Of a stretch of 64,000 nucleotides of DNA, positions 42,814 through 50,069 are shown one piece after another (positions within the stretch are counted from its first letter, which is position 1; each line of letters begins with the position of its first letter). Source of the stretch: Streptomyces zaomyceticus. GTDB lineage: Bacteria; Actinomycetota; Actinomycetes; Streptomycetales; Streptomycetaceae. The position numbers and the translations under genes were made by a program. The notes below the pieces were generated by a model, which was not told where the DNA came from, made no database searches, and saw nothing but the letters and a program-made list of their open reading frames with translations. The stretch lies in NCBI RefSeq assembly GCF_014656215.1, contig NZ_BNBZ01000009.1, positions 62,001 through 126,000 of the forward strand, read 5' to 3'.

Positions 42814-43632
42814 ATGAGTACGCACGCCTCTGACCCCTTGGCCGCCCTCGGCTCCCTGCCGGGCGTCGCCGACGCGGTGGACTCCGTACGCAAGGCCGTC
42901 GACCGGGTCTACGGCCACCGCGTGATGCGCCGCCGCAGCAACGAGATCTCCTCCGAGGCGGCCCTGCGCGGCGCGCGCGGCTCGGCCGCCCTGTCGGGCG
43001 CCGACTGGGCCCTCGAAGAGGTTCGCCGGCGCAGCGACTTCAGCGCCGACCCCGAGGCCCGCACCGTCGGCGCCGCCCTGCGGCTGGGCTCCGAGGCCGG
43101 GCAGCTGCTCTCCATCTGGCGTCAGTCGCCGCTGCGCGTCCTCGCCAGGCTCCACCTGGTCGCCGCGGGCGATCCGGGGGAGTCGGTGGGGCGGCCCCGG
43201 CTGGACGGCGAGACCGTCGACGAACCGCTGGTCACCGCCCCGGTCCCGACGCCCGCCGAGGTCGCGGGACGACTCGACGGCCTGGCGGAGCTGATTGTCG
43301 CGGGCGGCGAGGCCCCGGCGCTGGTGACGGCCGCAGTGGTCCACGGCGAACTCCTCGCGCTGCGCCCCTTCACCTCGTACAACGGCCTGATCGCGCGGGC
43401 GGCGGAGCGGATCGCGCTGGTCGGCAGCGGTCTCGACCCCAAGGCGATCTGTCCGGCGGAGGTCGGTCACGCGGAGCAGGGCCGGGCCGCGTACCTCGCT
43501 GCGTTCGAGGGGTACCTGTCGGGGACCCCCGAAGGTGTGGGCGGCTGGATCGCGCACTGCGGGCGCTCGGTCGAGCTGGGTGTCCGTGAGTCGACGGCCG
43601 TGTGCGAGGCGCTTCAGCGCGGCGCGGCCTGA
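42814..43632 (+). CDS. Degenerate Fic-fold-like protein
   Basis: The protein has 272 residues and is helical. Residues 178-205 read VHGELLALRPFTSYNGLIAR, which lines up with the Fic motif HPFxxGNGRxxR but has Arg for the catalytic His, Tyr for the first Gly and Leu for the first Arg. The upstream helices (PTPAEVAGRLDGLAELIVAG) resemble the Fic core with the PxxV-type region. The orthologue in S. coelicolor has been labelled an oxidoreductase, for which I see no nucleotide-binding motif. With the catalytic His missing, AMP-transferase activity is unlikely; it may be a scaffold or a protein with altered chemistry. Confidence 0.75.
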   Translation: MSTHASDPLAALGSLPGVADAVDSVRKAVDRVYGHRVMRRRSNEISSEAALRGARGSAALSGADWALEEVRRRSDFSADPEARTVGAALRLGSEAGQLLSIWRQSPLRVLARLHLVAAGDPGESVGRPRLDGETVDEPLVTAPVPTPAEVAGRLDGLAELIVAGGEAPALVTAAVVHGELLALRPFTSYNGLIARAAERIALVGSGLDPKAICPAEVGHAEQGRAAYLAAFEGYLSGTPEGVGGWIAHCGRSVELGVRESTAVCEALQRGAA

Positions 43633-43681
43633 GGGCCGACAGTCGCGGCCGGGAGAAGGATTCCGGCGGAGAGACAACGAA

Positions 43682-43705
43682 TCCGGGCCCCTCGCGGGGC
43701 CCGGA
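43682..43705 (+). terminator. Hairpin terminator
   Basis: TCCGGGCCCC-TCGC-GGGGCCCGGA: perfect 10-bp stem, 50 bases after the Fic-like gene. A second hairpin at 43713-43740 (13-base arms, one mismatch, TT apex) follows at once. Confidence 0.8.
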
Positions 43706-43763
43706 ACGGGTTGCGGCGGCACCAGTTCTGGTACCGCCGCTGGCACGTCTACCCAGTTACCAT

Positions 43764-43985
43764 GCGTCCTCGAATATGTGCCCATCAGGCCGGGAACTTT
43801 GCCCGTGGCCTGGTGCGGCTGGCCCGTAATCGACGGGTCGACGTCGCGTGGGTGCTCGGTTTCTGTGCTAGGTCCGTGGGGCCTTCATGCTCAACAGGTG
43901 ATCCTCTCGGATGTCCTCGGTCTCGCGGGCCTGATTCCTTTCTACTCCTGTCGGAGTAGAAGCGAAAGTGCTGGCTCCACTTCTC
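43764..43985 (+). ncRNA. Candidate structured RNA (6S-like) in the intergenic region
   Basis: The 379-base gap 43633-44011 carries no convincing gene but many helices. A possible -10 (TACCAT, 43758-43763) is followed by CATCAGGCC pairing either locally with GGCCTGGTG (43807-43815) or, over a distance, with GGCCTGAT at 43928-43935. This would make a rod of about 150 bases. The 3' side has TTCTACTCC-TGTC-GGAGTAGAA (43940-43961) as a likely terminator. From memory, a 6S-like RNA (scr3559) has been described at the corresponding S. coelicolor locus. Ends and strand are estimates. Confidence 0.45.
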
Positions 43986-44011
43986 TGCTCATCGCTCAAA
44001 TTCGGGCAAAG

Positions 44012-44863
44012 TCATCCGCGAGCCGTGTGGGCGAGTGCGGCATGCCGTCGCCGGGCGGCGTACCAGACGAGTCCGGCCCCCACGGCCGCCGCACCCACGG
44101 CCGCCGCCGCGACGAGAGTGGGCCGGGGCGGCATCCGGAATTCGGGCAGTCGCTGCTTGAGCCGTACCGGCTTCTCGAAGGCGAGAACCGGCCATTCCCG
44201 CGCCACGGCCTCCCGGCGCAGCGCCCGGTCCGGATTGACCGCGTACGGATGTCCGACGGCCTCCAGCATCGGGATGTCGGTCGCCGAGTCGCTGTACGCG
44301 AAACAGCGCGAGAGGTCGTAGCCCTCCGACTGCGCGAGCTCCCGGACGGCCTCGGCCTTCGTCGGCCCGTAGGCGTAGTACTCCACCTCACCGGTGAAGC
44401 AGCCGTCCTCGCCGACCACCATCCGGGTGGCGACGACCCGGTCGGCGCCGAGCATCTCCCCGATCGGTTCGACGACCTCGGCGCCGGAGGTCGAGACGAT
44501 CACGACATCGCGGCCGGCGGCGTGGTGCTCCTCGATGAGGGAGGCGGCCTCGTCATAGATGATCGGGTCGATCAGATCGTGAAGGGTCTCGGCGACGAGC
44601 TCCTTCACCTGGGCCACGTTCCAGCCTTTGCAGAGCGCGGAAAGATATTCACGCATCCGCTCCATCTGGTCGTGATCGGCCCCACCTGCCAGGAAGACGA
44701 ACTGGATGTACGCCGTCCGCAGGGCGGCGCGGCGGCTGATCAGTCCTCCCCGGTAGAAGGACTTGCTGAAGGTCAGCGTCGAAGACTTCGCAATGACCGT
44801 CTTGTCCAGGTCAAAGAAGGCGGCTGTGCGCGGCAAGGAGTGGTTTTCCACAAGCCTGAGCAT
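44012..44863 (-). CDS. HAD-IB family phosphatase, membrane-anchored
   Basis: The protein has 283 residues. HAD motif I is AAFFDLDKTVIAKSS near residue 15, motif II is VVIVSTSGAEVVEPIG, and motifs III/IV are in YGPTKAEAVRELA and FAYSDSATDIPMLEAVG. This is the SerB-like HAD-IB type. The C-terminus has a Pro hinge and one membrane helix (TLVAAAAVGAAAVGAGLVWY). It corresponds by position to SCO3558, annotated as morphological differentiation-associated; in mycobacteria the counterpart Rv3661 is also next to ssd. The substrate is unknown. The ATG at 44863 gives MLRLVENHSLP. Confidence 0.88.
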   Translation of the reverse strand: MLRLVENHSLPRTAAFFDLDKTVIAKSSTLTFSKSFYRGGLISRRAALRTAYIQFVFLAGGADHDQMERMREYLSALCKGWNVAQVKELVAETLHDLIDPIIYDEAASLIEEHHAAGRDVVIVSTSGAEVVEPIGEMLGADRVVATRMVVGEDGCFTGEVEYYAYGPTKAEAVRELAQSEGYDLSRCFAYSDSATDIPMLEAVGHPYAVNPDRALRREAVAREWPVLAFEKPVRLKQRLPEFRMPPRPTLVAAAAVGAAAVGAGLVWYAARRRHAALAHTARG

Positions 44864-44895
44864 AGGTGCCCGCCATTCGGCGTACGCTCGGGCGC

Positions 44896-44961
44896 GTGGG
44901 TTTGCCTGAGAAGGCCCTCGGGTACACCATGGAAGTCACGGATCGTTCGCGACCGTGCTAA
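44896..44961 (+). other. Possible leaderless mini-ORF followed by hairpins
   Basis: A GTG at 44896 lies 7 bases after TACGCT (44883-44888), a -10-like hexamer, and opens a 21-codon frame (MGLPEKALGYTMEVTDRSRP plus Cys) that stops just before two hairpins. This could be a tiny leaderless gene or the start of a small RNA. No other support is visible. Confidence 0.3.
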
Positions 44962-44967
44962 CCCGGT

Positions 44968-45031
44968 CCGACTCCTCCCCCCCCGAGTCGGCCGGAGAGA
45001 CGACCCCCGCTCTCCCCCCCGGCGGGGGTCG
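44968..45031 (+). terminator. Two consecutive hairpins upstream of ssd
   Basis: CCGACTC/GAGTCGG (44968-44991) and CGACCCCCGC/GCGGGGGTCG (45001-45031) follow each other with C-rich loops. They may end a short transcript from about 44890 or insulate the ssd operon. Confidence 0.6.
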
Positions 45032-45136
45032 TCGCATGTCCGGAGCCGTTTTGGCGCTGTGGGACATCGTCCGCTCCCTTCCTTCCGGCCGTCGGCCGCG
45101 CTTCGGCCCGAACTCCGCCCGACCCTCGATTCATCA

Positions 45137-45153
45137 CTCACGGTAACCGTGAG
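45137..45153. promoter_or_regulatory. 17-nt palindrome, putative operator
   Basis: CTCACGGT-A-ACCGTGAG: perfect 8-bp arms around one base, 160 bases upstream of ssd. Confidence 0.5.
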
Positions 45154-45189
45154 GCTGCGTTCCGGGCAGTCCCCGGAGGGGTGACGAAG

Positions 45190-45246
45190 ATATTCACAGG
45201 GCTTCGGATATCCACAGTTTTTCGGCAAGATCCCCAGGATTTTCGG
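45190..45246 (+). repeat. 18-bp tandem repeats with DnaA-box-like core
   Basis: Unit 1 (45190-45207) and unit 2 (45208-45225) share ATATYCACAG and end in TTCGG. A third degenerate unit ends at 45246. The core ATATCCACAG differs by one base from the E. coli DnaA box. The stretch is AT-rich against its surroundings. Confidence 0.65.
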
Positions 45247-45257
45247 TACGGCCCCAC

Positions 45258-45298
45258 GGTGATTCCTGTCGCGAAGTTCGCGAACGGCAGGAATCACC
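45258..45298 (+). promoter_or_regulatory. Nested 41-nt palindrome immediately upstream of ssd
   Basis: The outer arms GGTGATTCCTG and CAGGAATCACC (11 bp, perfect) enclose a second perfect palindrome TCGCGAA-G-TTCGCGA plus ACGG. It ends 15 bases before the ssd ATG and includes or abuts the ribosome-binding region, so it can act as an operator or as an RNA hairpin that controls translation. Confidence 0.7.
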
Positions 45299-45313
45299 AG
45301 AGGGGCGTGCGGC

Positions 45314-46459
45314 ATGGAGACATCCACGACTTCCGGGGCCAGGGGTACGGCACGGGCCTCGGCACCGAGCGGGCTCGAGGCCCCCGGCACCGACGAACCG
45401 CGCCGCACGGGGCCGCTGATCGTCACCGAGGACCTCGGGCTGCTCGACGACCTCCTGCGGCTCTGCGCCGCGGCCGGCGTCGAACCCGAGGTGCACCACC
45501 GGGTCCCCGAGCGACGGGCGGGCTGGACCGATCCACCGCTCGTCCTGGTCGGCGCCGACGCCGCGGCCCGCTGCCGGGGAGCGGCCCGCAGGCCGGGCAC
45601 CCTGCTCGTCGGGCGCGAGCCGGAGGACCCGGGGGTGTGGCGGCTGGCCGTCGAGATCGGCGCCGAGAGCGTGCTGCGGCTGCCGGACGCCGAGAGCGTC
45701 CTCGTCGACCGCATGGCCGACGCGGCCGAGGGCGTGGGCCGACAGGCGCTGACCGTCGGGATCGTCGGCGGCCGCGGGGGCGCGGGCGCCTCCACCCTGG
45801 CCTGCGGCCTCGCGCTCGCCGCCGCCCGCACGGGACGGCGCACCCTGCTGGTCGACGGCGACCCGCTCGGCGGGGGGCTGGACGTGTTGCTCGGGGGCGA
45901 GCGCCAGGAGGGCAGACGCTGGCCCGACTTCGCCGCCTCGAAGGGCCGGCTGGCCGGCGGCGCCCTCGAGGAGTCCCTGCCGTCCGTGCGGGGAGTCCGG
46001 GTGCTCAGCTGGGGCAGGGAGCCCGCGGCGCCCGTCCCGCCCGATGCCGTGCGATCCGTGCTCGCCGCGGCCCGCCGCCGCGGCGGGGTCGTGGTGGTCG
46101 ACCTGCCGCGAGGAGCGGACGCGGCGGTCGGCGAGGCGCTGGCCCAGCTCGATCTCGGACTGCTGGTCGTGCCGGGCGAGTTGAGGGCCGTCGCGGCCGC
46201 CCACCGGGTGGCCTCGACCCTTTCCGTGGGGGTGCGCGACCTGCGGGCCGTGGTCCGTGGGCCGTACGCGGCCGGGCTCGACGAGCGGTGGGTCGCCGAC
46301 GCGCTGCGACTGCCTCTGGCCGGTGAACTCCCCTACGACCCGGGGATCGTGGCGGACCAGGACGCGGGTGTGCCGCCGGGTGCGGAGCCGCGCGGGCCGC
46401 TCGGCCGGTTCTGCGACGCCTTCTGGGCCCACGCGCTCGCCTCCGGCGGTGCGGCATGA
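45314..46459 (+). CDS. ssd: Septum site-determining protein Ssd (CpaE/TadZ-like)
   Basis: The protein has 381 residues. The N-terminal half is receiver-like (PLIVTEDLGLLDDLLRLCAA, RRPGTLLVGREPEDPGVWRL) and the C-terminal half is a MinD-type ATPase fold. Its Walker A reads GIVGGRGGAGASTLACGLAL, without either signature lysine (KGGxGK), as also in M. tuberculosis Ssd (Rv3660c), so ATP hydrolysis is doubtful. The other motifs are TLLVDGDPLGGGLDVLLGG and VVVVDLPRGAD. In mycobacteria Ssd affects septation; TadZ/CpaE proteins place Tad pilus machinery at a cell site. It heads the tad cluster and overlaps tadA by 4 bases. AGAGGGG lies upstream of the ATG. Confidence 0.9.
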   Translation: METSTTSGARGTARASAPSGLEAPGTDEPRRTGPLIVTEDLGLLDDLLRLCAAAGVEPEVHHRVPERRAGWTDPPLVLVGADAAARCRGAARRPGTLLVGREPEDPGVWRLAVEIGAESVLRLPDAESVLVDRMADAAEGVGRQALTVGIVGGRGGAGASTLACGLALAAARTGRRTLLVDGDPLGGGLDVLLGGERQEGRRWPDFAASKGRLAGGALEESLPSVRGVRVLSWGREPAAPVPPDAVRSVLAAARRRGGVVVVDLPRGADAAVGEALAQLDLGLLVVPGELRAVAAAHRVASTLSVGVRDLRAVVRGPYAAGLDERWVADALRLPLAGELPYDPGIVADQDAGVPPGAEPRGPLGRFCDAFWAHALASGGAA

Positions 46460-47640
46460 CGGGGGGCGCGGGGTTCGGCGGCGCGGGGGCCGGTGGCGCG
46501 GGGCTGCTCGACGCCGTGCGCCAGCGGCTCGCGGCCAGCGGGGCCGAGCCCACCCCGGCCCGGGTCGCGGCGGCACTGCGGGCCCAGGGCAGGCTGCTCG
46601 GGGACGCGGAAGTGCTCGGGGCCGCCGAGGAATTGAGGTGCGAACTCATCGGCACCGGCCCGCTCGAACCCCTGCTCGCCGACCCCGCCGTCACCGACGT
46701 CCTGGTCTCGGCACCCGACCGGGTGTGGGTGGACCGCGGCGCCGGACTCGAACGGGCCCCGGTGTCCTTCCCCGACGCCGCCGCCGTGCGCAGGCTCGCC
46801 CAACGGCTCGCGGCGGTGGCCGGCCGCAGACTCGACGACGCCCGTCCCTGGGTGGACGCGCGGCTCCCCGACGGCACCCGGATGCACGCGGTGCTGCCGC
46901 CGGTGGCCGTCGGCTCGACCTGTCTGTCGCTGCGGGTGGTGCGTCCGCGCGCCTTCACCCTGGAGGAACTCACGACGGCCGGCACGGTGCCGCCGGACGG
47001 CGCCCCGATCCTGCGCGCGCTGATCGACGCCCGGGTGTCGTACCTGGTCAGCGGCGGAACGGGGACGGGGAAGACGACGCTGCTCGCCTCCCTGCTCGGC
47101 CTGGTGGGGGAGCGGGAGCGGATCGTCCTCGCCGAGGACTCGGCGGAACTGCGGCCGGACCACCCGCACGTGGTCCGCCTGGAGGCCAGGCCGGCGAACC
47201 AGGAGGGTGCCGGCCTCGTGACCCTGCGGGACCTGGTCCGGCAGGCGCTGCGGATGCGGCCGGACCGGCTGGTGGTCGGCGAGGTCAGGGGTCCGGAGGC
47301 GGTGGATCTGCTCGCCGCTCTCAACACCGGCCACGAAGGCGGCTCGGGGACGGTCCACGCCAACACCGCGGCGGACGTACCGGCACGGCTAGAAGCCCTG
47401 GGGACGGCGGCCGGGCTCGACCGGGCCGCCCTGCACAGCCAGTTGGGAGCCGGTCTGTCGGTGGTGGTCCATCTGGCGCGGGACCGGGACGGGCGGCGGC
47501 GGATCGCCGAGGTGCACGTCCTGGAGCGGGACCGGGACGGCCTGGTGCGGACGGTTCCCGCGCTGCGGTGGGGCGCGTCCGGGTTCGCGCGGGAGCGGGG
47601 CTGGGAGCGGCTGAGGTCGTTGATCGGAGGGGGATCGTGA
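46456..47640 (+). CDS. tadA: Tad/CpaF-type secretion ATPase
   Basis: The protein has 394 residues. The N-terminal helical domain and the PAS-like part (PLEPLLADPAVTDVLVSAPD) precede the ATPase core with Walker A SGGTGTGKTTLLASLLG, the Asp box LAEDSAELRPDHPHVVRLEA, Walker B DRLVVGEVRGPEAVDLL and the His box NTGHEGGSGTVHANTAADVP. It powers assembly of a Tad (type IVc) pilus or secretion system at the membrane. It overlaps ssd (ATGA) and tadB (GTGA or TGATG). All ATPase motifs are intact. Confidence 0.93.
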   Translation: MTGGAGFGGAGAGGAGLLDAVRQRLAASGAEPTPARVAAALRAQGRLLGDAEVLGAAEELRCELIGTGPLEPLLADPAVTDVLVSAPDRVWVDRGAGLERAPVSFPDAAAVRRLAQRLAAVAGRRLDDARPWVDARLPDGTRMHAVLPPVAVGSTCLSLRVVRPRAFTLEELTTAGTVPPDGAPILRALIDARVSYLVSGGTGTGKTTLLASLLGLVGERERIVLAEDSAELRPDHPHVVRLEARPANQEGAGLVTLRDLVRQALRMRPDRLVVGEVRGPEAVDLLAALNTGHEGGSGTVHANTAADVPARLEALGTAAGLDRAALHSQLGAGLSVVVHLARDRDGRRRIAEVHVLERDRDGLVRTVPALRWGASGFARERGWERLRSLIGGGS

Positions 47641-48524
47641 TGACGGCGGAGCCGGTGCCGGTGGGTTCGGTGGTCCATGGGGCGGCGCTGCTCTGCGCGG
47701 TGCTCTCGGTGTGGTGGGCGGTCGAGCGGCGGCGCGAGGAGGGAAGGGCGCGGGCGGTGCTCGCGGGCCGGGGTCCCGACGCGGGCCGCGGTCGCTCGGT
47801 GCCGTGGGCGGTGGTGGCCGCGCGGTGGTGGGCCGTGGCGCGGAAGCGGCGGGCGTGGCTGTGTCTCCCGGTGGCGGGGGTTCTCGCGCTGCTCGGGGAG
47901 TCGCCGCTGCCGTTGGTGGCGGGGTTGGTCGCGGTACCGCTGGTGCGGCGGCGGCTGCGGGCCGCCGGCCTGCGGAGGGAGAGCGAGGCGCGGGCCGAAC
48001 GGGTGGTGGCCCTGTGCGGGGCCGTCGTCGGGGAGCTGAGGGCCGGATGGCAGCCCGCGCAGGCCCTGTCCTTCGCGGCCCGGGAGACGGGTGCGCTGGG
48101 AAGGGAAGAGGCCGCGGTGCTCGCGGCGGCCCGGTTCGGCGGTGACGTGCCGGAGGCGTTGCGGAGGGCGGCAGGACAGGACGGCGCCGATGGACTCGCC
48201 GGCATGGCGGCCTGCTGGCAGGTGGCCGTGGACGGGGGCGCGGGCCTCGCCGCCGGGCTCGACCGGCTCGAAGCGGCGTTGCGGGACCACCGCGAGCAGC
48301 GGGAGCGGTTGCGCGCCGAACTGGCCGGTGCCTGGGCGACGGTGGCGGTTCTCGCGGTGCTGCCGCTGGCCGGTGTCGCTCTCGGCGCGGCGCTCGGTGC
48401 CGACCCGCTGCGGGTGCTGCTGCACACACCGGCGGGCCTGGGCTGCCTCCTCGTGGGCGGGGCCCTGGAAGCGGCGGGGCTGTGGTGGGCCGCGCGGATC
48501 GTCCGGGGAGGGGAGCGGGAGTGA
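47640..48524 (+). CDS. tadB: TadB-like inner-membrane platform protein
   Basis: The protein has 294 residues. Membrane helices lie near 10-25, 75-100, 230-255 and 265-285, around a T2SSF/GspF-type domain: ERVVALCGAVVGELRAGWQP, ALSFAARETGALG, MAACWQVAVDGGAGLAAGLD and LEAALRDHREQRERLRAELA. The position between tadA and tadC supports the assignment. A GTG one codon earlier (47637), which overlaps the tadA stop as GTGA, is equally possible; GGAGG lies 6-9 bases before either. Confidence 0.87.
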   Translation: MTAEPVPVGSVVHGAALLCAVLSVWWAVERRREEGRARAVLAGRGPDAGRGRSVPWAVVAARWWAVARKRRAWLCLPVAGVLALLGESPLPLVAGLVAVPLVRRRLRAAGLRRESEARAERVVALCGAVVGELRAGWQPAQALSFAARETGALGREEAAVLAAARFGGDVPEALRRAAGQDGADGLAGMAACWQVAVDGGAGLAAGLDRLEAALRDHREQRERLRAELAGAWATVAVLAVLPLAGVALGAALGADPLRVLLHTPAGLGCLLVGGALEAAGLWWAARIVRGGERE

Positions 48525-49285
48525 TCGAGATCGTGCGGCCCGCGGCACTCGTGGCCCTGGCGGTGGTCTGGTGCGCGCTGGGTGTCCGCGAGGTGGTGCG
48601 CGGGCGACGGGCGCGGGGGACGCGACGGCGGTTGAGGAGCCTGCTTCCGGCTCCGGCGCAAAGGCCCCCGAAGGTCCGCTCCGGGCCGCCGCCGTGGGTG
48701 GGGCGCCGGGTGGCGGCCCTCGGAGCGGTCGGCCTCGGCTGGGCGCTGTTCGGAGCCGTGGGAGGAGTGGCGGCCGGGGCCCTGGCGGTGGTCGTGGTGA
48801 GACGGGGGTCGGCGAAGCGGGCTTCCCCGTCCACCGACGACGAAGAGGCGGTACGGCACCTTCCGCTGGCCGCCGATCTGCTGGCGGCCTGTGCCTCGGC
48901 CGGGGCCGGGCCGGGCGAGGCGGCGGAGGCCGTCGGCCGCTCCCTGGGCGGTCCGTTGGGCGAGCGTCTGGCCCGTACGGCGGCGGAGCTGCGGCTCGGC
49001 GGTGAACCGGCCGAGGTGTGGCGGAGGTTCGGCGCGTTGCCGGGCGCCGAGGGGTTGGCGCGCTGCATGGAGCGGTCCGGTTCCTCGGGAGCACCCGCGG
49101 CGGAGGCCGTCGCACGCCACGCGGCCGGGCTGCGGGCGGCCCGCGCGCGCACGGCGGCGGCCGGGGCACGCAGGGCGCAGGTACTGATCAGCGCGCCCGT
49201 GGGCCTCTGCTTCCTGCCCGCCTTCCTGGCGGTGGGGGTGGCCCCGGTGGTGATCGGCCTGGCGACGGGACTCCTGGACGGATGA
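48521..49285 (+). CDS. tadC: TadC-like inner-membrane platform protein
   Basis: The protein has 254 residues from a GTG that overlaps the tadB stop. Membrane helices are near 5-22, 60-95 and 225-250. The GspF-like domain has HLPLAADLLAACASAGAGPG, LGERLARTAAELRLGGEPAE and MERSGSSGAPAAEAVARHAA. Together with TadB it should form the membrane platform for the TadA ATPase. A 141-bp gap with direct repeats separates it from the pilin gene. Confidence 0.87.
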   Translation: MIEIVRPAALVALAVVWCALGVREVVRGRRARGTRRRLRSLLPAPAQRPPKVRSGPPPWVGRRVAALGAVGLGWALFGAVGGVAAGALAVVVVRRGSAKRASPSTDDEEAVRHLPLAADLLAACASAGAGPGEAAEAVGRSLGGPLGERLARTAAELRLGGEPAEVWRRFGALPGAEGLARCMERSGSSGAPAAEAVARHAAGLRAARARTAAAGARRAQVLISAPVGLCFLPAFLAVGVAPVVIGLATGLLDG

Positions 49286-49352
49286 ACGGTCCGGCGCGCC
49301 GCGACAGGACGGGACGAAGCGCGCCGCGCAGGGCGAAGCACGACGAGATGCG

Positions 49353-49388
49353 AAGAGCACAGCAAGCACCAAGAGCACAGCAAGCACG
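49353..49388 (+). repeat. Two 18-bp tandem repeats before the pilin gene
   Basis: AAGAGCACAGCAAGCACC at 49353 is repeated at 49371 with one difference at the last base. Related CACGACGAG stretches flank it. The run is Ala/Cys/Gly-biased and lies in the tadC-pilin gap. Confidence 0.8.
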
Positions 49389-49426
49389 ACGAGCACGACG
49401 AGACACGACGGACCGAGGAGGTCGGC

Positions 49427-49669
49427 ATGGCAGGCAGGGCGGACATGACGGGCAAGGCAGGCACGACGGGCGGGGCGGCGGTGCGGGACTGGTGGCGGGT
49501 GCGGCGGGAGGCCGTGCGCCGCGACGCGGGAATGACCACGTCCGAGTACGCGGTGGGGACGATCGCCGCGGCGGGGTTCGCCGCGGTGCTCTACAAGATC
49601 GTGACCAGCGAGGCGGTCTCGGGGGCGCTGGAGTCGGTGATCGGGAAGGCTCTCGATGCGCCGTTCTGA
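49427..49669 (+). CDS. DUF4244 Flp-like pilin subunit
   Basis: The protein has 80 residues. After a basic N-terminal part (RVRREAVRRDAG) comes the prepilin-type site AG-MTTSEYAVG, with Glu at +5 of the mature part, and a hydrophobic helix TIAAAGFAAVLYKIV. This is the class III signal-peptide pattern of Flp/Tad pilins, and the annotated family is DUF4244. It is probably the structural subunit of the Tad-like system. GAGGAGG lies upstream of the ATG. No prepilin peptidase (TadV/CpaA) gene is nearby, so processing must be by a peptidase encoded elsewhere. Confidence 0.9.
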   Translation: MAGRADMTGKAGTTGGAAVRDWWRVRREAVRRDAGMTTSEYAVGTIAAAGFAAVLYKIVTSEAVSGALESVIGKALDAPF

Positions 49670-50069
49670 CCGGGGTTTCGTGACCGTGGAGGCGGCGATG
49701 GTGCTGCCCGTCCTCGCCCTCTTCACGGTGACCCTGCTCTGGGCGCTGGCGGCGGCCGCGGCGCAGATCCGTTGTGTGGACGCGGCGCGGGCCGGGGCGC
49801 GGATCGCGGCCCGTGCCGAGCCCGTGGCCGCCGCGGAGGCGGCCGCGCGGGCGGCCGCACCTGAGGGAGCCCGGGTCTCGGTGACGCGGTCGGGGGAGCT
49901 GTGGAGGGTGACGGTGGAGGCCGTGGCACCGGGCCCCCGGGGCATGGGGGTGACCTTGAGGGCGGACGCGGCGGCCCTCGCGGAGGACACGGCGCTCGCG
50001 GACACGGGCGTGGACGGGGAGGCGTACGCGGGGGCGGCGGGGAGCCGGGACCCCGGGGGGTCGTCGTGA
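49656..50069 (+). CDS. tadE: TadE-family minor pilin-like protein
   Basis: The protein has 137 residues. It starts MRRSDRGFVTVEAAMVLPVL, where RGFVTVEAAM is the TadE-type pseudopilin signature, followed by a membrane helix. ARAGARIAARAEPVAAAEAA continues the family pattern. The start overlaps the pilin stop by 14 bases. TadE proteins are pseudopilins needed for Tad pilus assembly. Confidence 0.88.
   Translation: MRRSDRGFVTVEAAMVLPVLALFTVTLLWALAAAAAQIRCVDAARAGARIAARAEPVAAAEAAARAAAPEGARVSVTRSGELWRVTVEAVAPGPRGMGVTLRADAAALAEDTALADTGVDGEAYAGAAGSRDPGGSS

Noticed and set aside
43762..43959. A 65-codon frame in the candidate RNA region
   Set aside because: Its second half has codons unlike the rest of the genome (many third-position A/T), and the DNA is better explained by RNA helices.
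45190..45217. A replication origin, because of DnaA-box-like motifs
   Set aside because: Only two imperfect boxes and none of dnaA, dnaN or gyrB nearby; the Streptomyces origin needs many boxes.
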